NCBI GenBank assembly: GCA_964393865.1
Contig: CAYMUW010000011.1
Span: 10,946-74,945, forward strand
DNA: 64,000 nucleotides
From: Suilimivivens sp964393865
GTDB lineage: Bacteria > Bacillota > Clostridia > Lachnospirales > Lachnospiraceae
Reading direction: 5' to 3'
Made by a program: the position numbers and the translations under genes. Shown here piece after piece: positions 50,802 through 59,985 of this stretch. Below the pieces are notes generated by a model that worked only from the letters and a program-made list of their open reading frames with translations, had not been told where the DNA came from and searched no databases. The stretch's first letter is position 1. The number at the start of each line of letters is the position of its first letter.

Positions 50802-52058
50802 ATGGCAGGCAGAAATTCAGACAACATCAGGTGTTCTTTTTGTAATAAGACACAGGATCAGGTTAAAAAATTAATCGCAGGCCCGGCCGGGGTCTACATC
50901 TGTGATGAATGCGTGGAGATTTGTGCGGACATCGTGGAAGAGGAATTTGAAGAGGAAGAGGTACAGGAAGCAGAGTTGGATATTAACCTGCTGAAGCCTG
51001 TAGAAATTAAAGATTTTCTGGATGATTATGTGATAGGACAGGAGGAGGCCAAGAAGGTCTTATCCGTTGCTGTCTATAATCATTATAAGCGAGTGACGGC
51101 TCCTAAGGATATGGATGATGTGGAGCTTCAAAAAAGCAACATCATCATGGTAGGTCCCACCGGTTCGGGAAAGACTTATCTGGCACAGACTCTGGCAAAG
51201 ATTATTAATGTTCCGTTTGCCATTGCGGATGCCACCACACTGACGGAAGCCGGCTATGTGGGCGAGGACGTGGAGAACATTCTGCTTAAGCTGATACAGG
51301 CGGCAGACTATGATGTGGAGCATGCGCAGCTTGGAATCGTTTATATTGATGAGATTGATAAAATCACCAAAAAGAGCGAAAATGTTTCGATTACCAGAGA
51401 TGTATCCGGTGAGGGCGTGCAGCAGGCGCTTTTAAAGATTATTGAAGGCACGGTGGCAAGTGTACCGCCTCAGGGAGGCAGAAAGCACCCTCATCAGGAG
51501 CTTATTCAGATTGATACTTCCAATATTTTGTTTATCTGCGGCGGAGCCTTTGACGGGCTTGAAAAGATTGTGGAGAACAGATTAAACCGCAATTCCATCG
51601 GTTTTGATGCAGAAATTGCAAGCAAAAATAACCGGGAGATCAGCGAGCTTTTAAGTGAGGTGACGCCTCAGGATTTGGTGAAGTTTGGTTTGATACCGGA
51701 ATTTGTAGGACGTGTTCCCATTAATGTATCTCTTCAGGGACTTGATGAGGAAGCGCTTGTGCGGATACTCACAGAACCCAGAAGTGCGCTTGTGAAGCAG
51801 TATCAGAAGCTGTTTGGCTTTGACGATGTGAAGCTGACCTTTGATAAGGAGGCCATAGAGGCCATTGCAAAGCAGGCATTTGAAAGAAAGACGGGGGCCA
51901 GAGGACTTCGCTCCATTATGGAAAAGGTGATGATGGAGGTAATGTTCCAAATTCCTTCGGATGATACAATTGAAGAATGTGTTATCACAAAGGGTGCGGT
52001 GGAAGGTGCCAGTGAACCTTTATTGATACATCGTGAAGTACTGAAAAGAGCAAGATAA
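50802..52058 (+). CDS. clpX: ATP-dependent Clp protease ATP-binding subunit ClpX
   Basis: 418 aa AAA+ unfoldase that feeds substrates to ClpP. The N-terminal zinc-binding domain has CSFCNKTQDQV and YICDECVEIC; Walker A is GPTGSGKTYLAQTL (about residues 120-133), Walker B IVYIDEIDKI, the pore loop GYVGED, and sensor 2 TGARGLRSIME. The ClpP-binding IGF-type loop appears as IGFDAEIA. Start at 50802; the ribosome-binding site (AAAGGTG) is modest. A small hairpin follows the stop. Confidence 0.98.
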   Translation: MAGRNSDNIRCSFCNKTQDQVKKLIAGPAGVYICDECVEICADIVEEEFEEEEVQEAELDINLLKPVEIKDFLDDYVIGQEEAKKVLSVAVYNHYKRVTAPKDMDDVELQKSNIIMVGPTGSGKTYLAQTLAKIINVPFAIADATTLTEAGYVGEDVENILLKLIQAADYDVEHAQLGIVYIDEIDKITKKSENVSITRDVSGEGVQQALLKIIEGTVASVPPQGGRKHPHQELIQIDTSNILFICGGAFDGLEKIVENRLNRNSIGFDAEIASKNNREISELLSEVTPQDLVKFGLIPEFVGRVPINVSLQGLDEEALVRILTEPRSALVKQYQKLFGFDDVKLTFDKEAIEAIAKQAFERKTGARGLRSIMEKVMMEVMFQIPSDDTIEECVITKGAVEGASEPLLIHREVLKRAR

Positions 52059-52077
52059 TGAACAGTGTTACTGTCAG

Positions 52078-52102
52078 AATGCCGCCGGATGGCGGCATTT
52101 TG
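52078..52102 (+). terminator. Hairpin between clpX and lon
   Basis: AATGCCGCC (52078-52086) pairs with GGCGGCATT (52091-52099) around a 4-base loop, followed by TTG. The short T-run makes it a weak terminator or partial attenuator. Confidence 0.5.
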
Positions 52103-52126
52103 TGTCTGATTGAATAGGAAAAGCAT

Positions 52127-54490
52127 ATGAGTGAAGAAATAGTAAAAGAAGAGAGGCTGCAGCTGCTGCCCATAATCCCGTTAAGGGGAATGACGATCAT
52201 GCCGGAGGCGGTGATCCACTTTGATTTAAACAGGGCAAAATCCATTCAGGCGTTGGAAAGCGCCATAGCAAAGGGTGGAAGGCTTTATCTGGTGACCCAG
52301 AAGGATATGGATGTCGATATGCCCCGGAGGGAGCATTTATATGACATCGGAATCATTGCCCAGATAAAGCAGATTACGAGGCTGCCTAACCAGCTTGTAC
52401 GGGTGCTGGTAGAGGGAATGTGCAGGGGCGCCCTGTATGAGTTAAATGAAGAAAACAGCAGCTTTCTGGAAGGATATGTAAAGGAAATACCTGCCCGGGA
52501 GGTTGATGATAAGGAGCAGGTCAGGCAGGAAGCAATGCTCAGACAGTTAAAGGAAATGTTTGGTGCATTTGCAGCCCATTATCCCAAGCTGGATAAGAAT
52601 GCAGTTCAAAGGTATGCAAAGGTGCATAATCTGGAAAAGCTGATGGATCAGATAACCATGAATCTGCCCATTGATTATGAAAAGAAGCAGACAGTGCTGG
52701 AAGAGCTTCAGATAGAAGCGCGCTTTGAGATATTGGTGGATTTGTTGCAGAGAGAGATTGAAATTGCATGTGCCAGAGAGGAAATCACCCAAAAAATCAA
52801 GGGACGGGTGGAGAAGAACCAGAAGGAATATCTGCTCAGGGAGCAGCTTCATTATATCAGGGAGGAACTGGGAGAGGAAGGAACCTTTTCTGACGCGGAT
52901 CAGTTTGAAGAGAGCCTTGCTAAGCTGGAGGCTTCCGAAGCGGTTAAGGAGAAGATTAAAAAGGAAATATCCCGGTTTAAAAGTCTGTCGGGCAGCAGCT
53001 CGGAGAGCGCAGTGGAACGGGGGTATATTGAAACTTTACTGGAACTTCCCTGGGACAAGGCAACCAGGGACAGCGAGAGCATTTGGCATGCCAGAGAGAT
53101 ACTGGACAGAGATCATTATGGACTGACTAAGGTAAAGGAGCGCATTCTGGAATTTCTGGCGGTACGCTGCCTTACCGAAAAGGGGCAGAGTCCCATCATC
53201 TGTCTGGTGGGGCCGTCTGGGACAGGAAAAACCTCGATTGCAAAGAGTGTAGCGGAGGCGCTAAATAAAAAATATGTAAGAATCTGCTTAGGCGGCGTGC
53301 GTGACGAAGCGGAAATCAGAGGGCACCGAAAGACCTACGTGGGTGCTATGCCGGGGCGAATTGCCACAGGGCTTAAGCAGGCGGGAGTAAAAAATCCATT
53401 AATGCTTCTTGACGAGATCGACAAGGTGAGCAATGATTATAAGGGAGACACCTTTTCCGCACTCCTGGAGGTTCTTGACGGGGAACAGAATGTCCGGTTC
53501 CGGGATCACTATGTGGAAATTCCTTTGGATTTATCGGAAGTACTTTTTATTGCAACGGCCAATACCACTCAGACCATTCCAAGACCGCTTTTGGATCGTA
53601 TGGAGGTTATTGAGGTCAGCAGCTATACGGAAAATGAGAAGTTTCACATTGCCAGAGAGCATCTGTTAAAGAAGCAGATGGAGAAAAACGGTATCACAGG
53701 CAAAATGCTGACTATTCAGGATGGAGCACTGAAAAATATCATTACCTTTTACACAAAGGAGGCAGGCGTCCGGGAGCTGGAACGAAAGATCGGCGATATC
53801 CTGCGGAAGGCGGCAATTGAAATTTTGGAAAAGCGGGAAGTCGGGGAGGATGCGGAAAAGATTAAGGTTACCGCTTCTGCGCTGGAGCATTATCTGGGAA
53901 AGAAAAAGTACACGCTGGACAAGGCAAACAGCAAACCCCAGGTGGGAATTGTGCGGGGACTTGCATGGACCAGTGTTGGCGGCGACACCCTGCAGATTGA
54001 GGCAAATCAGATGCCGGGCAAGGGCGAGATGGAGCTGACCGGTCAGATGGGCGATGTAATGAAGGAGTCTGCCATGATTGGTATGAGCTATATCAGATCC
54101 ATTGCTCAGGACTATGGAATATTACCGGAATTTTTTAAGGAGCATGATTTCCACATACATATTCCTCAGGGGGCAGTGCCGAAGGACGGTCCTTCGGCGG
54201 GAATTACCATGGCAACTGCACTTTTCTCGGCAATAACGGGAAAGCAGGTCAGAAATGACCTTGCCATGACAGGCGAGATCACGCTTCGGGGAAGAGTGCT
54301 TCCCATCGGCGGCCTGAAAGAAAAGATATTGGCGGCCAAAATGGCAGGAATCAAGGAGGTTCTGGTGCCTGTCGAAAATAAAAAGGATATTGAGGAGATT
54401 TCGGAGGAGATCAAGACCGGTCTTACAATTACCTATGTAAAGAGTATGGCGGAAGTGCTGCGACATGCACTTATAAAGACGCAGGACTGA
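52127..54490 (+). CDS. lon: ATP-dependent protease Lon
   Basis: 787 aa LonA. N-terminal substrate domain (PIIPLRGMTIMPEAVIHFDL), the helical middle, AAA+ module with Walker A CLVGPSGTGKTSIAKSVAE and Walker B PLMLLDEIDKVSND, and the C-terminal protease with the Ser-Lys dyad in KDGPSAGITMATALFSAI and IGGLKEKILAAKMAG. The protease start region GLAWTSVGGDTLQIEA is typical. Length is normal. ysxC starts 52 bp downstream. Confidence 0.97.
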   Translation: MSEEIVKEERLQLLPIIPLRGMTIMPEAVIHFDLNRAKSIQALESAIAKGGRLYLVTQKDMDVDMPRREHLYDIGIIAQIKQITRLPNQLVRVLVEGMCRGALYELNEENSSFLEGYVKEIPAREVDDKEQVRQEAMLRQLKEMFGAFAAHYPKLDKNAVQRYAKVHNLEKLMDQITMNLPIDYEKKQTVLEELQIEARFEILVDLLQREIEIACAREEITQKIKGRVEKNQKEYLLREQLHYIREELGEEGTFSDADQFEESLAKLEASEAVKEKIKKEISRFKSLSGSSSESAVERGYIETLLELPWDKATRDSESIWHAREILDRDHYGLTKVKERILEFLAVRCLTEKGQSPIICLVGPSGTGKTSIAKSVAEALNKKYVRICLGGVRDEAEIRGHRKTYVGAMPGRIATGLKQAGVKNPLMLLDEIDKVSNDYKGDTFSALLEVLDGEQNVRFRDHYVEIPLDLSEVLFIATANTTQTIPRPLLDRMEVIEVSSYTENEKFHIAREHLLKKQMEKNGITGKMLTIQDGALKNIITFYTKEAGVRELERKIGDILRKAAIEILEKREVGEDAEKIKVTASALEHYLGKKKYTLDKANSKPQVGIVRGLAWTSVGGDTLQIEANQMPGKGEMELTGQMGDVMKESAMIGMSYIRSIAQDYGILPEFFKEHDFHIHIPQGAVPKDGPSAGITMATALFSAITGKQVRNDLAMTGEITLRGRVLPIGGLKEKILAAKMAGIKEVLVPVENKKDIEEISEEIKTGLTITYVKSMAEVLRHALIKTQD

Positions 54491-54542
54491 AAACAGAGTA
54501 GCGGAAATCGAGGTAAGGCACAGGAAAGAGCAGGGAATAGAA

Positions 54543-55154
54543 ATGGTAATTAAGAATGTGAATCTGGAAACAGTTTGTGGAATTACAAGTAAGTTGCCCG
54601 AAAACAAACACATGGAATTTGCTTTTGCCGGAAAAAGTAATGTGGGAAAGTCTTCGCTGATTAACGGGCTGATGAATCGCAAGTCATTGGCAAGAACCAG
54701 CGCCCAGCCGGGGAAAACGCAGACCATTAACTTTTACAATATCAATGACCAGATGTATTTTGTGGATTTGCCGGGATACGGCTATGCAAAGGTGAGCGAG
54801 AAGGAAAAGGAAAAATGGGGAAAAATGATTGAAAATTATCTCCATAAATCCAGGAAGCTGAAGGCGGTGTTCCTGCTGATTGATATCCGGCATGAGCCCT
54901 CCGGCAATGATAAAATGATGTATGACTGGATTTTGCATCAGGGCTTTGAGCCAGTTATCATTGCAACCAAGCTGGATAAGATTAACAGGAGCCAGGTCCA
55001 GAAGCATTTGAAGATGATACGGGAAGGGCTTAAGGTAGTAAAAAATACCATTATTATTCCCTATTCTGCCCAGACGAAGCAGGGCAGGGAAGAAATCTAT
55101 GATCTTTTAGATTCCTATTTGGAAACGGAAAAGGCGGTGGATTATGACAGTTGA
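54543..55154 (+). CDS. ysxC: Ribosome biogenesis GTPase YsxC/YihA
   Basis: 203 aa TRAFAC GTPase required for 50S subunit assembly. G1 FAGKSNVGKSSLINGL, G2 threonine in QPGKTQTINFY, G3 FVDLPGYGYAKVSE, G4 ATKLDKINRS, G5 SAQTKQGREEI. Adjacent to lon, as in Bacillus (lonA-ysxC). It overlaps the YtvI-type gene by 11 bases. Confidence 0.97.
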   Translation: MVIKNVNLETVCGITSKLPENKHMEFAFAGKSNVGKSSLINGLMNRKSLARTSAQPGKTQTINFYNINDQMYFVDLPGYGYAKVSEKEKEKWGKMIENYLHKSRKLKAVFLLIDIRHEPSGNDKMMYDWILHQGFEPVIIATKLDKINRSQVQKHLKMIREGLKVVKNTIIIPYSAQTKQGREEIYDLLDSYLETEKAVDYDS

Positions 55155-56397
55155 CGGAAGGATAAGAACCTATCTGAAGGTACTGCTGAATATTGGTATC
55201 ATTCTTGTGTTACTGTTGCTGTTTATTTTTGTGGTGCCCCGCATTGTAATATATTTTATGCCCTTTGTGATCGGCTGGTTGATTGCATGGGTGGCCAGTC
55301 CTTTGGTTCATTTCTTTGAAAAAACGCTGAAAATCAAGAGAAAGGCAGGATCGGCCTTTGTCATCATCGCGGTGATTGCGGTGGTAATCCTTGTTGCATA
55401 TCTGGTGGGAGTTAAAGTGACAGAAGAGTCCATAGACTTTATCAGTGAGCTGCCCAAGATGTGGGAAGGAATGCAGCAGGATTTTAAACAGGTGGGAGAA
55501 AAACTGGAGGTGGCAAGCAGGTTTCTCCCCGCAAGCGTGCGGCTTGCCATCAGCAATTTTTCCGCCAATATTGGGGAGTATTTGGGAGAGTTTGTGGGCG
55601 GCTTAAGCAGTCCTACGCTGGAGGCTTTAAGCCGTTTTGCCAAGAATATTCCGTCCATTATTATTGCAATCATCATGTGCCTTTTATCTTCATATCTGTT
55701 TGTGGCTGACAGAGATTATGTGCACAGGCTTTTGTCCAAGGCGCTTCCCAGAAGCATTACGGAACGGTTTGAACTGATTAAGCGGGGACTGCGAAGAGCT
55801 GTGGGAGGATATTTTAAGGCACAGTTGAAGATAGAGCTTTGGATGTATGTGCTTTTGGCAGTTGGATTTTCCATATTGAAGGTGCGTTATGCGCTGATTA
55901 TTGCTATTGGCATGGCCTTTTTGGATCTGCTGCCCTTCTTTGGCACCGGAACGGTGTTGATACCATGGGCAATCGTAAAGTTTTTGAGCGGTGATTATAC
56001 CATGGTAATCGGCCTTCTCATTATCTGGGGAGTGGGTCAGCTGGCAAGACAGCTGATACAGCCTAAGATTGTTGGGGATTCCGTGGGATTGTCGCCCATT
56101 CCTACACTGATATTGCTGTTTGTGGGATATAAGACCGCCGGTGTGGTGGGCATGATTATAGCGGTGCCTATTGGGATTATCATTTTAAATATGTATGAGG
56201 AGGGCGTTTTTGATACCTTTTTAAACAGTTTAAAGATATTGTATGCAAGCATCAGCAACTTCCGGCATTTGACGGAGGAGGATATGGAGGCGGTATCCAT
56301 TTACAAGGAACAGGAAGAGAAGCGCCTCAAAGCCATGAAAGCCAGGGAAGAGGAAAGCCAGAAAGGAAGCATGGAAGATGAAGGTAACGGTTTATAA
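55144..56397 (+). CDS. AI-2E/PerM family membrane protein, YtvI type
   Basis: 417 aa, about seven to eight membrane spans; COG0628-type permease. First spans: NIGIILVLLLLFIFVVPRIV and GWLIAWVASPLVHFFEKT; the conserved C-terminal family block is AFLDLLPFFGTGTVLIPWAI, followed by GVGQLARQLIQPKIVGDSVG. The sporulation protein YtvI of Bacillus belongs here, and the presence of sporulation genes in this window fits, but other members move small molecules or ions. It overlaps ysxC at the front and the D-lactate dehydrogenase gene at the end (20 bases). Confidence 0.88.
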   Translation: MTVDGRIRTYLKVLLNIGIILVLLLLFIFVVPRIVIYFMPFVIGWLIAWVASPLVHFFEKTLKIKRKAGSAFVIIAVIAVVILVAYLVGVKVTEESIDFISELPKMWEGMQQDFKQVGEKLEVASRFLPASVRLAISNFSANIGEYLGEFVGGLSSPTLEALSRFAKNIPSIIIAIIMCLLSSYLFVADRDYVHRLLSKALPRSITERFELIKRGLRRAVGGYFKAQLKIELWMYVLLAVGFSILKVRYALIIAIGMAFLDLLPFFGTGTVLIPWAIVKFLSGDYTMVIGLLIIWGVGQLARQLIQPKIVGDSVGLSPIPTLILLFVGYKTAGVVGMIIAVPIGIIILNMYEEGVFDTFLNSLKILYASISNFRHLTEEDMEAVSIYKEQEEKRLKAMKAREEESQKGSMEDEGNGL

Positions 56398-57364
56398 TTG
56401 CAGAAGCTTTGATGAAAAGGAGCTGTTTGAACAATACGGAAAGGAACTGGGAATAGAGCTTGTGCTGTGCCCGGATGCGCCGAATAAGGAGAATGCATCT
56501 CTGGCCAGGGGAAGCGAATGTATTGACATTATCACCTCCAAAATGCCGGCGGATCTTCTTAAGGTTTTTGCCAATTACGGGGTAAAATATATTACAACCA
56601 GAACAATCGGTTATGACCATATCGATGTGAAGGCGGCAAGAAGTCTTGGCATGACAGTGGCAAATGCGCCTTATGGGCCCTGTGGTGTAGCTGATTATGC
56701 GGTAATGCTGATTCTTATGACCATAAGGAAGATGAAGAGAATTATGGAGAGAACCAATATTCAGGACTATTCTCTGATGGGGATTCAGGGCCGGGAGCTG
56801 AAGGATTTGACGGTAGGCGTAATCGGTACGGGAAGAATTGGCAAAACCGTACTGAAAAATCTTTCGGGCTTTGGCTGCCGCCTGATGGCATATGATTTGT
56901 ATGAAAATGAAGAGGTGAAGGAAAGCGGGGTTCCCTATGTCAGTCTGGAGGAAATGTGGAAAGAGGCGGATGTGATTACTCTTCATGCACCGCTTACCGA
57001 TGAGAATTATCATATGATTAACGGTGAGACCATTGCCAGGATGAAGGACGGCGTGATGATTGTCAATACGGCAAGGGGCGGACTGATTGACTCGGAGGCA
57101 CTGATACAGGGGATTGAAACGGGCAAGATCGGCGGGGCAGGTCTTGATGTAGTGGAAAATGAATTTGGTTTGTATTATTATGATCACAAATCAGATATAC
57201 TAAATAATAGAGAGCTTGCTGTTTTGCGCGGCTTCCCTAATGTGACGGTGAGCCATCATATGGCCTTTTATACCGACGATTGTGTGAAAACGGTGGTTCG
57301 TGACTCTCTGATGGGCTGTAAGTGCTTTGTGGAGGGAAAGGAAAATCCGTGGGAGGTTAAGTAA
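56378..57364 (+). CDS. D-lactate dehydrogenase (D-2-hydroxyacid dehydrogenase family)
   Basis: 328 aa. NAD-binding Rossmann domain with VGVIGTGRIGKTVLKNLSGF, catalytic Arg in VNTARGGLIDSEAL, Glu in DVVENEFGLYYYDH and His in VTVSHHMAFYTDDCV. The DHKSDI block and overall length fit fermentative D-LDH (LdhA/Ddh), which reduces pyruvate to D-lactate. Related 2-hydroxyacid dehydrogenases remain possible. It starts within the end of the YtvI-type gene and truA follows directly. Confidence 0.92.
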   Translation: MKVTVYNCRSFDEKELFEQYGKELGIELVLCPDAPNKENASLARGSECIDIITSKMPADLLKVFANYGVKYITTRTIGYDHIDVKAARSLGMTVANAPYGPCGVADYAVMLILMTIRKMKRIMERTNIQDYSLMGIQGRELKDLTVGVIGTGRIGKTVLKNLSGFGCRLMAYDLYENEEVKESGVPYVSLEEMWKEADVITLHAPLTDENYHMINGETIARMKDGVMIVNTARGGLIDSEALIQGIETGKIGGAGLDVVENEFGLYYYDHKSDILNNRELAVLRGFPNVTVSHHMAFYTDDCVKTVVRDSLMGCKCFVEGKENPWEVK

Positions 57365-58132
57365 TTGCGAAATTTTAAGCTGATACTCCAATATGAGGGA
57401 ACCAGATATCAGGGATGGCAGAGGCAGGAAAGCACCGACAATACCATTCAGGGAAAGCTGGAAGCGCTGCTTACTAAGATGACCGGACAAAAGGTGGAAA
57501 TTCAAGGGTCAGGCAGAACAGATGCGGGCGTCCATGCGCTGGGACAGGTAGCTAATTTTCATGCGGACACGGAAATGGAGCCGCAGGAAATTTTGGATTA
57601 TATGAACAGGTATCTGCCGGAGGATATCGGGGTGATTGCAGTGGAGGAGGTATCGGAACGCTTTCACAGCAGGTTAAACGCTAAGGGGAAGACCTATTGT
57701 TATCGTGTGGTCTGCTCGTCGCTTCCCCATGTATTTGACAGACGTTTTGCGCATATCATAACAGAACAGGCAGACATACAGGCCATGCGCAAAGCGGCGG
57801 AGTATCTTCTGGGAACGCATGATTTTAAGGCTTTTACCTCCACGAAACGGGGAAAAAAGTCTACGGTAAGGACGATTGAGGAGATACGGATTGAAAAGAT
57901 TGTCAGCACATCTATGAGTATGCAGGGGGAGGCGGATGAAATTCTTTTTACTTACAGGGGAAATGGTTTCCTGTACCACATGGTAAGAATTATGACAGGA
58001 ACGCTTCTTGAAGTGGGAACGAACAAAAGAAAGCCAGAAGAAATAAGGGATATTCTGGCTTCCGGCAGCAGAGAAAACGCAGGAGAACTGGTGCCTGCAA
58101 GGGGACTTGCTTTGATGGAGGTTCGTTATTAG
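57365..58132 (+). CDS. truA: tRNA pseudouridine(38-40) synthase
   Basis: 255 aa. Converts U38-U40 of the anticodon arm to pseudouridine. Catalytic Asp in GSGRTDAGVHALGQVANF (about residue 52); other family blocks YEGTRYQGWQRQ, LNAKGKTYCYRV, RGNGFLYHMVRIMTGTLLEV. TTG start at 57365, immediately after the D-LDH stop, with GGGAGG inside the upstream gene. The next gene starts at GTG within its stop codon. Confidence 0.97.
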   Translation: MRNFKLILQYEGTRYQGWQRQESTDNTIQGKLEALLTKMTGQKVEIQGSGRTDAGVHALGQVANFHADTEMEPQEILDYMNRYLPEDIGVIAVEEVSERFHSRLNAKGKTYCYRVVCSSLPHVFDRRFAHIITEQADIQAMRKAAEYLLGTHDFKAFTSTKRGKKSTVRTIEEIRIEKIVSTSMSMQGEADEILFTYRGNGFLYHMVRIMTGTLLEVGTNKRKPEEIRDILASGSRENAGELVPARGLALMEVRY

Positions 58133-58653
58133 TGGAGAAAAAGAAGGAAGCTTATGGAAGCAGAAAGCTCCGTATGATTTTTATATTGTATCTTTTGCTG
58201 GTTATCAGGCTGATTATTTTTAAATATCCTTATGCCCAGCTTAAGGCCATTGTAGATACATGGGAAAAGGGCGTCATTTTGGAGGGATTGGATACTGCCA
58301 ATTTCACCCTTTTTAAGACAATCAGGATGTATATAGATTATTCCTATATGCTGAACAGCTTTGAAAATCTTGTGGGAAATGTGGTAGTGTTTGTACCCTT
58401 TGGATTTTTGTTTCCATATGTATATAAGCGCGGGCGAAATTTTTTGATTATGTTTTTCAATGTGTTTTTGTTCGTGCTGGGAATAGAGGTATTTCAGTTA
58501 TTCAGTGCTTTCGGCGCATTTGACGTGGACGATATTTTGCTGAACTGCGCAGGAGCGATACTGGGATATCTTGGATATTTGATTTTTGAGGCAGCAAGAA
58601 GACACTGCAAGGCAAAGAGAAAAATGAATGTTTCGCAGGATAAGAGGAATTAG
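58132..58653 (+). CDS. VanZ-family membrane protein
   Basis: 173 aa with about four membrane spans. Family motifs: FENLVGNVVVFVPFGFLFPY, then FVLGIEVFQLFSAFGAFDVD and DILLNCAGAILGYLGYLIF. VanZ proteins give low-level teicoplanin resistance in some settings, but most chromosomal members have no known function. The GTG start overlaps the truA stop; DUF308 follows 15 bp later. Last residues are basic (RRHCKAKRK). Confidence 0.9.
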   Translation: MEKKKEAYGSRKLRMIFILYLLLVIRLIIFKYPYAQLKAIVDTWEKGVILEGLDTANFTLFKTIRMYIDYSYMLNSFENLVGNVVVFVPFGFLFPYVYKRGRNFLIMFFNVFLFVLGIEVFQLFSAFGAFDVDDILLNCAGAILGYLGYLIFEAARRHCKAKRKMNVSQDKRN

Positions 58654-58668
58654 AAGGAGGGTAAAGGT

Positions 58669-59256
58669 ATGGCAGATTTTTTGAAGAAATTTAAGGTGAA
58701 TTACACAGCATCGGCGCTTATTTGTGTGATTTTGGGACTGGTGCTTTTAATCTGGCCGGGAACCACTACGCAGATCGTGTGCATGCTGCTTGGAATTGTG
58801 CTGCTTGCATATGGCGTGATTCAGATTTTAATTTATCTGCTTAGCAGGGAAAGAACGATCGTTTCCCAGGGAATGATGCTTCTTGGGATTGTGGTTGCGG
58901 TGATCGGAATATGGATTTTGTTAAAGCCGGAAATGATTATTATGGCAGTGCCGGTGATAGTAGGCGTGTTGATTGTGATACATGGTTTACATAATATTGT
59001 TCAAGCCATTGCACTGAAAAAGGATAGTTATGAGAGATGGTGGATGGCATTCCTTATGGGTATTTTAACGGTAATACTGGGAGCGGTGCTGATTTACAAT
59101 CCCTTTACGGTGATGGATACGGTGGTAAGACTGATTGGGATTTTTCTGATCTATGACGGCTTGTCGGATGTATGGATTTTGTCAAGAGTTTTCAAGGTGA
59201 AGCGGCAGTCGGAGCGGGTTATAGACGTAGAGGCTGTGGATGTGGATGAGGAATAA
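58669..59256 (+). CDS. DUF308/HdeD-like membrane protein
   Basis: 195 aa, six hydrophobic helices in three hairpins, each with the DUF308 pattern (ICVILGLVLLIWPGTTTQIV; LLGIVVAVIGIWILLKPEMI; MGILTVILGAVLIYNPFTVM). HdeD of E. coli is the named relative and is linked to acid stress; function here is unknown. AAGGAGGG is placed well before ATG. C-terminus acidic (DVEAVDVDEE). Probably last gene of the run that starts with lon. Confidence 0.9.
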   Translation: MADFLKKFKVNYTASALICVILGLVLLIWPGTTTQIVCMLLGIVLLAYGVIQILIYLLSRERTIVSQGMMLLGIVVAVIGIWILLKPEMIIMAVPVIVGVLIVIHGLHNIVQAIALKKDSYERWWMAFLMGILTVILGAVLIYNPFTVMDTVVRLIGIFLIYDGLSDVWILSRVFKVKRQSERVIDVEAVDVDEE

Positions 59257-59316
59257 GGGATAAATAAGAAATAATATATATAAATGTCAGGCTGTCTATT
59301 TATGAACAATCTTCTA

Positions 59317-59345
59317 TTGAGAAAACCTTACATTTATGATAGAAT
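59317..59345 (+). promoter_or_regulatory. Sigma-A promoter of the hypothetical gene at 59393
   Basis: TTGAGA (59317-59322), 17 bases, TAGAAT (59340-59345). The gene start is 48 bases downstream. Confidence 0.6.
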
Positions 59346-59392
59346 CAAACCGTAGCGTAAGGCTACATACAAATGTGCTAAGAGGTAAGAAT

Positions 59393-59893
59393 ATGAGAGT
59401 AGGCGGGATAAATTTTGCACCCTATATTTATAATACCAATGCCTTAAGCGGAAACAGTCTGTCAAAGGTGGCATCTATTGGAGAGGATCTTCTGTCAAGT
59501 AAGACAGATTTTTCTTCCCTTACGGATGAGGATCTGAATGAAAACCCTCTTCGAAAGGGGCAAACCGCTAATTGGATGGATGTGCTTGATATGCAGATGC
59601 AGATGGGAAGAATGAATGCGTCGAGAATTATGAAGCCTGTGGAGGAAACGCAGGAGCTTTCAGAACTGCCGGTAGAGGGCGTATCCTCTATGGAAGCTGT
59701 CCAGATGTCAGATTCAGAAGCAGCGGTTCAAAGCATGATGTCCACAAGTGACGTTGCGGCGGAAGCAGCGGATATGGCAGAGGATTTTCAGCCTGTGAGC
59801 AGTGCGCAGGAAATGCTTTCCATGCAGTATGACAGGAATTTGTATCAGATGCAGAGGGCTGCGGAGGCATATCGGATAAATATGATAGCATAA
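59393..59893 (+). CDS. Hypothetical protein, Met-rich and helical
   Basis: 166 aa from ATG 59393, with AAGAGG ahead; an open frame back to 59336 covers the promoter and is not used. No membrane span or signal peptide. The sequence is acidic and unusually rich in Met, Ser and Gln: WMDVLDMQMQMGRMNASRIM in the middle, MLSMQYDRNLYQMQRAAEAY near the end. The C-terminal helix ending in YRINMIA resembles the tails of flagellar or putative motility proteins, but no flagellar genes are near. Function unknown. Single gene with own promoter and terminator. Confidence 0.72.
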   Translation: MRVGGINFAPYIYNTNALSGNSLSKVASIGEDLLSSKTDFSSLTDEDLNENPLRKGQTANWMDVLDMQMQMGRMNASRIMKPVEETQELSELPVEGVSSMEAVQMSDSEAAVQSMMSTSDVAAEAADMAEDFQPVSSAQEMLSMQYDRNLYQMQRAAEAYRINMIA

Positions 59894-59899
59894 ATTTTT

Positions 59900-59931
59900 A
59901 AAAGCCGTTGGAAGTAAAATACGGCTTTTTT
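59900..59931 (+). terminator. Terminator after the gene at 59393
   Basis: AAAAGCCGT (59900-59908) pairs with ACGGCTTTT (59921-59929) around a 12-base loop, followed by further Ts. Confidence 0.85.
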
Positions 59932-59985
59932 CTATAGCAGGATATTTGGGTGTTTGCAGAGGAAGAGAAAGGACGGGATATTTAT

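Noticed and set aside
56327..57187. A 286-aa minus-strand open frame
   Set aside because: Antisense to the D-lactate dehydrogenase gene, no start signal.
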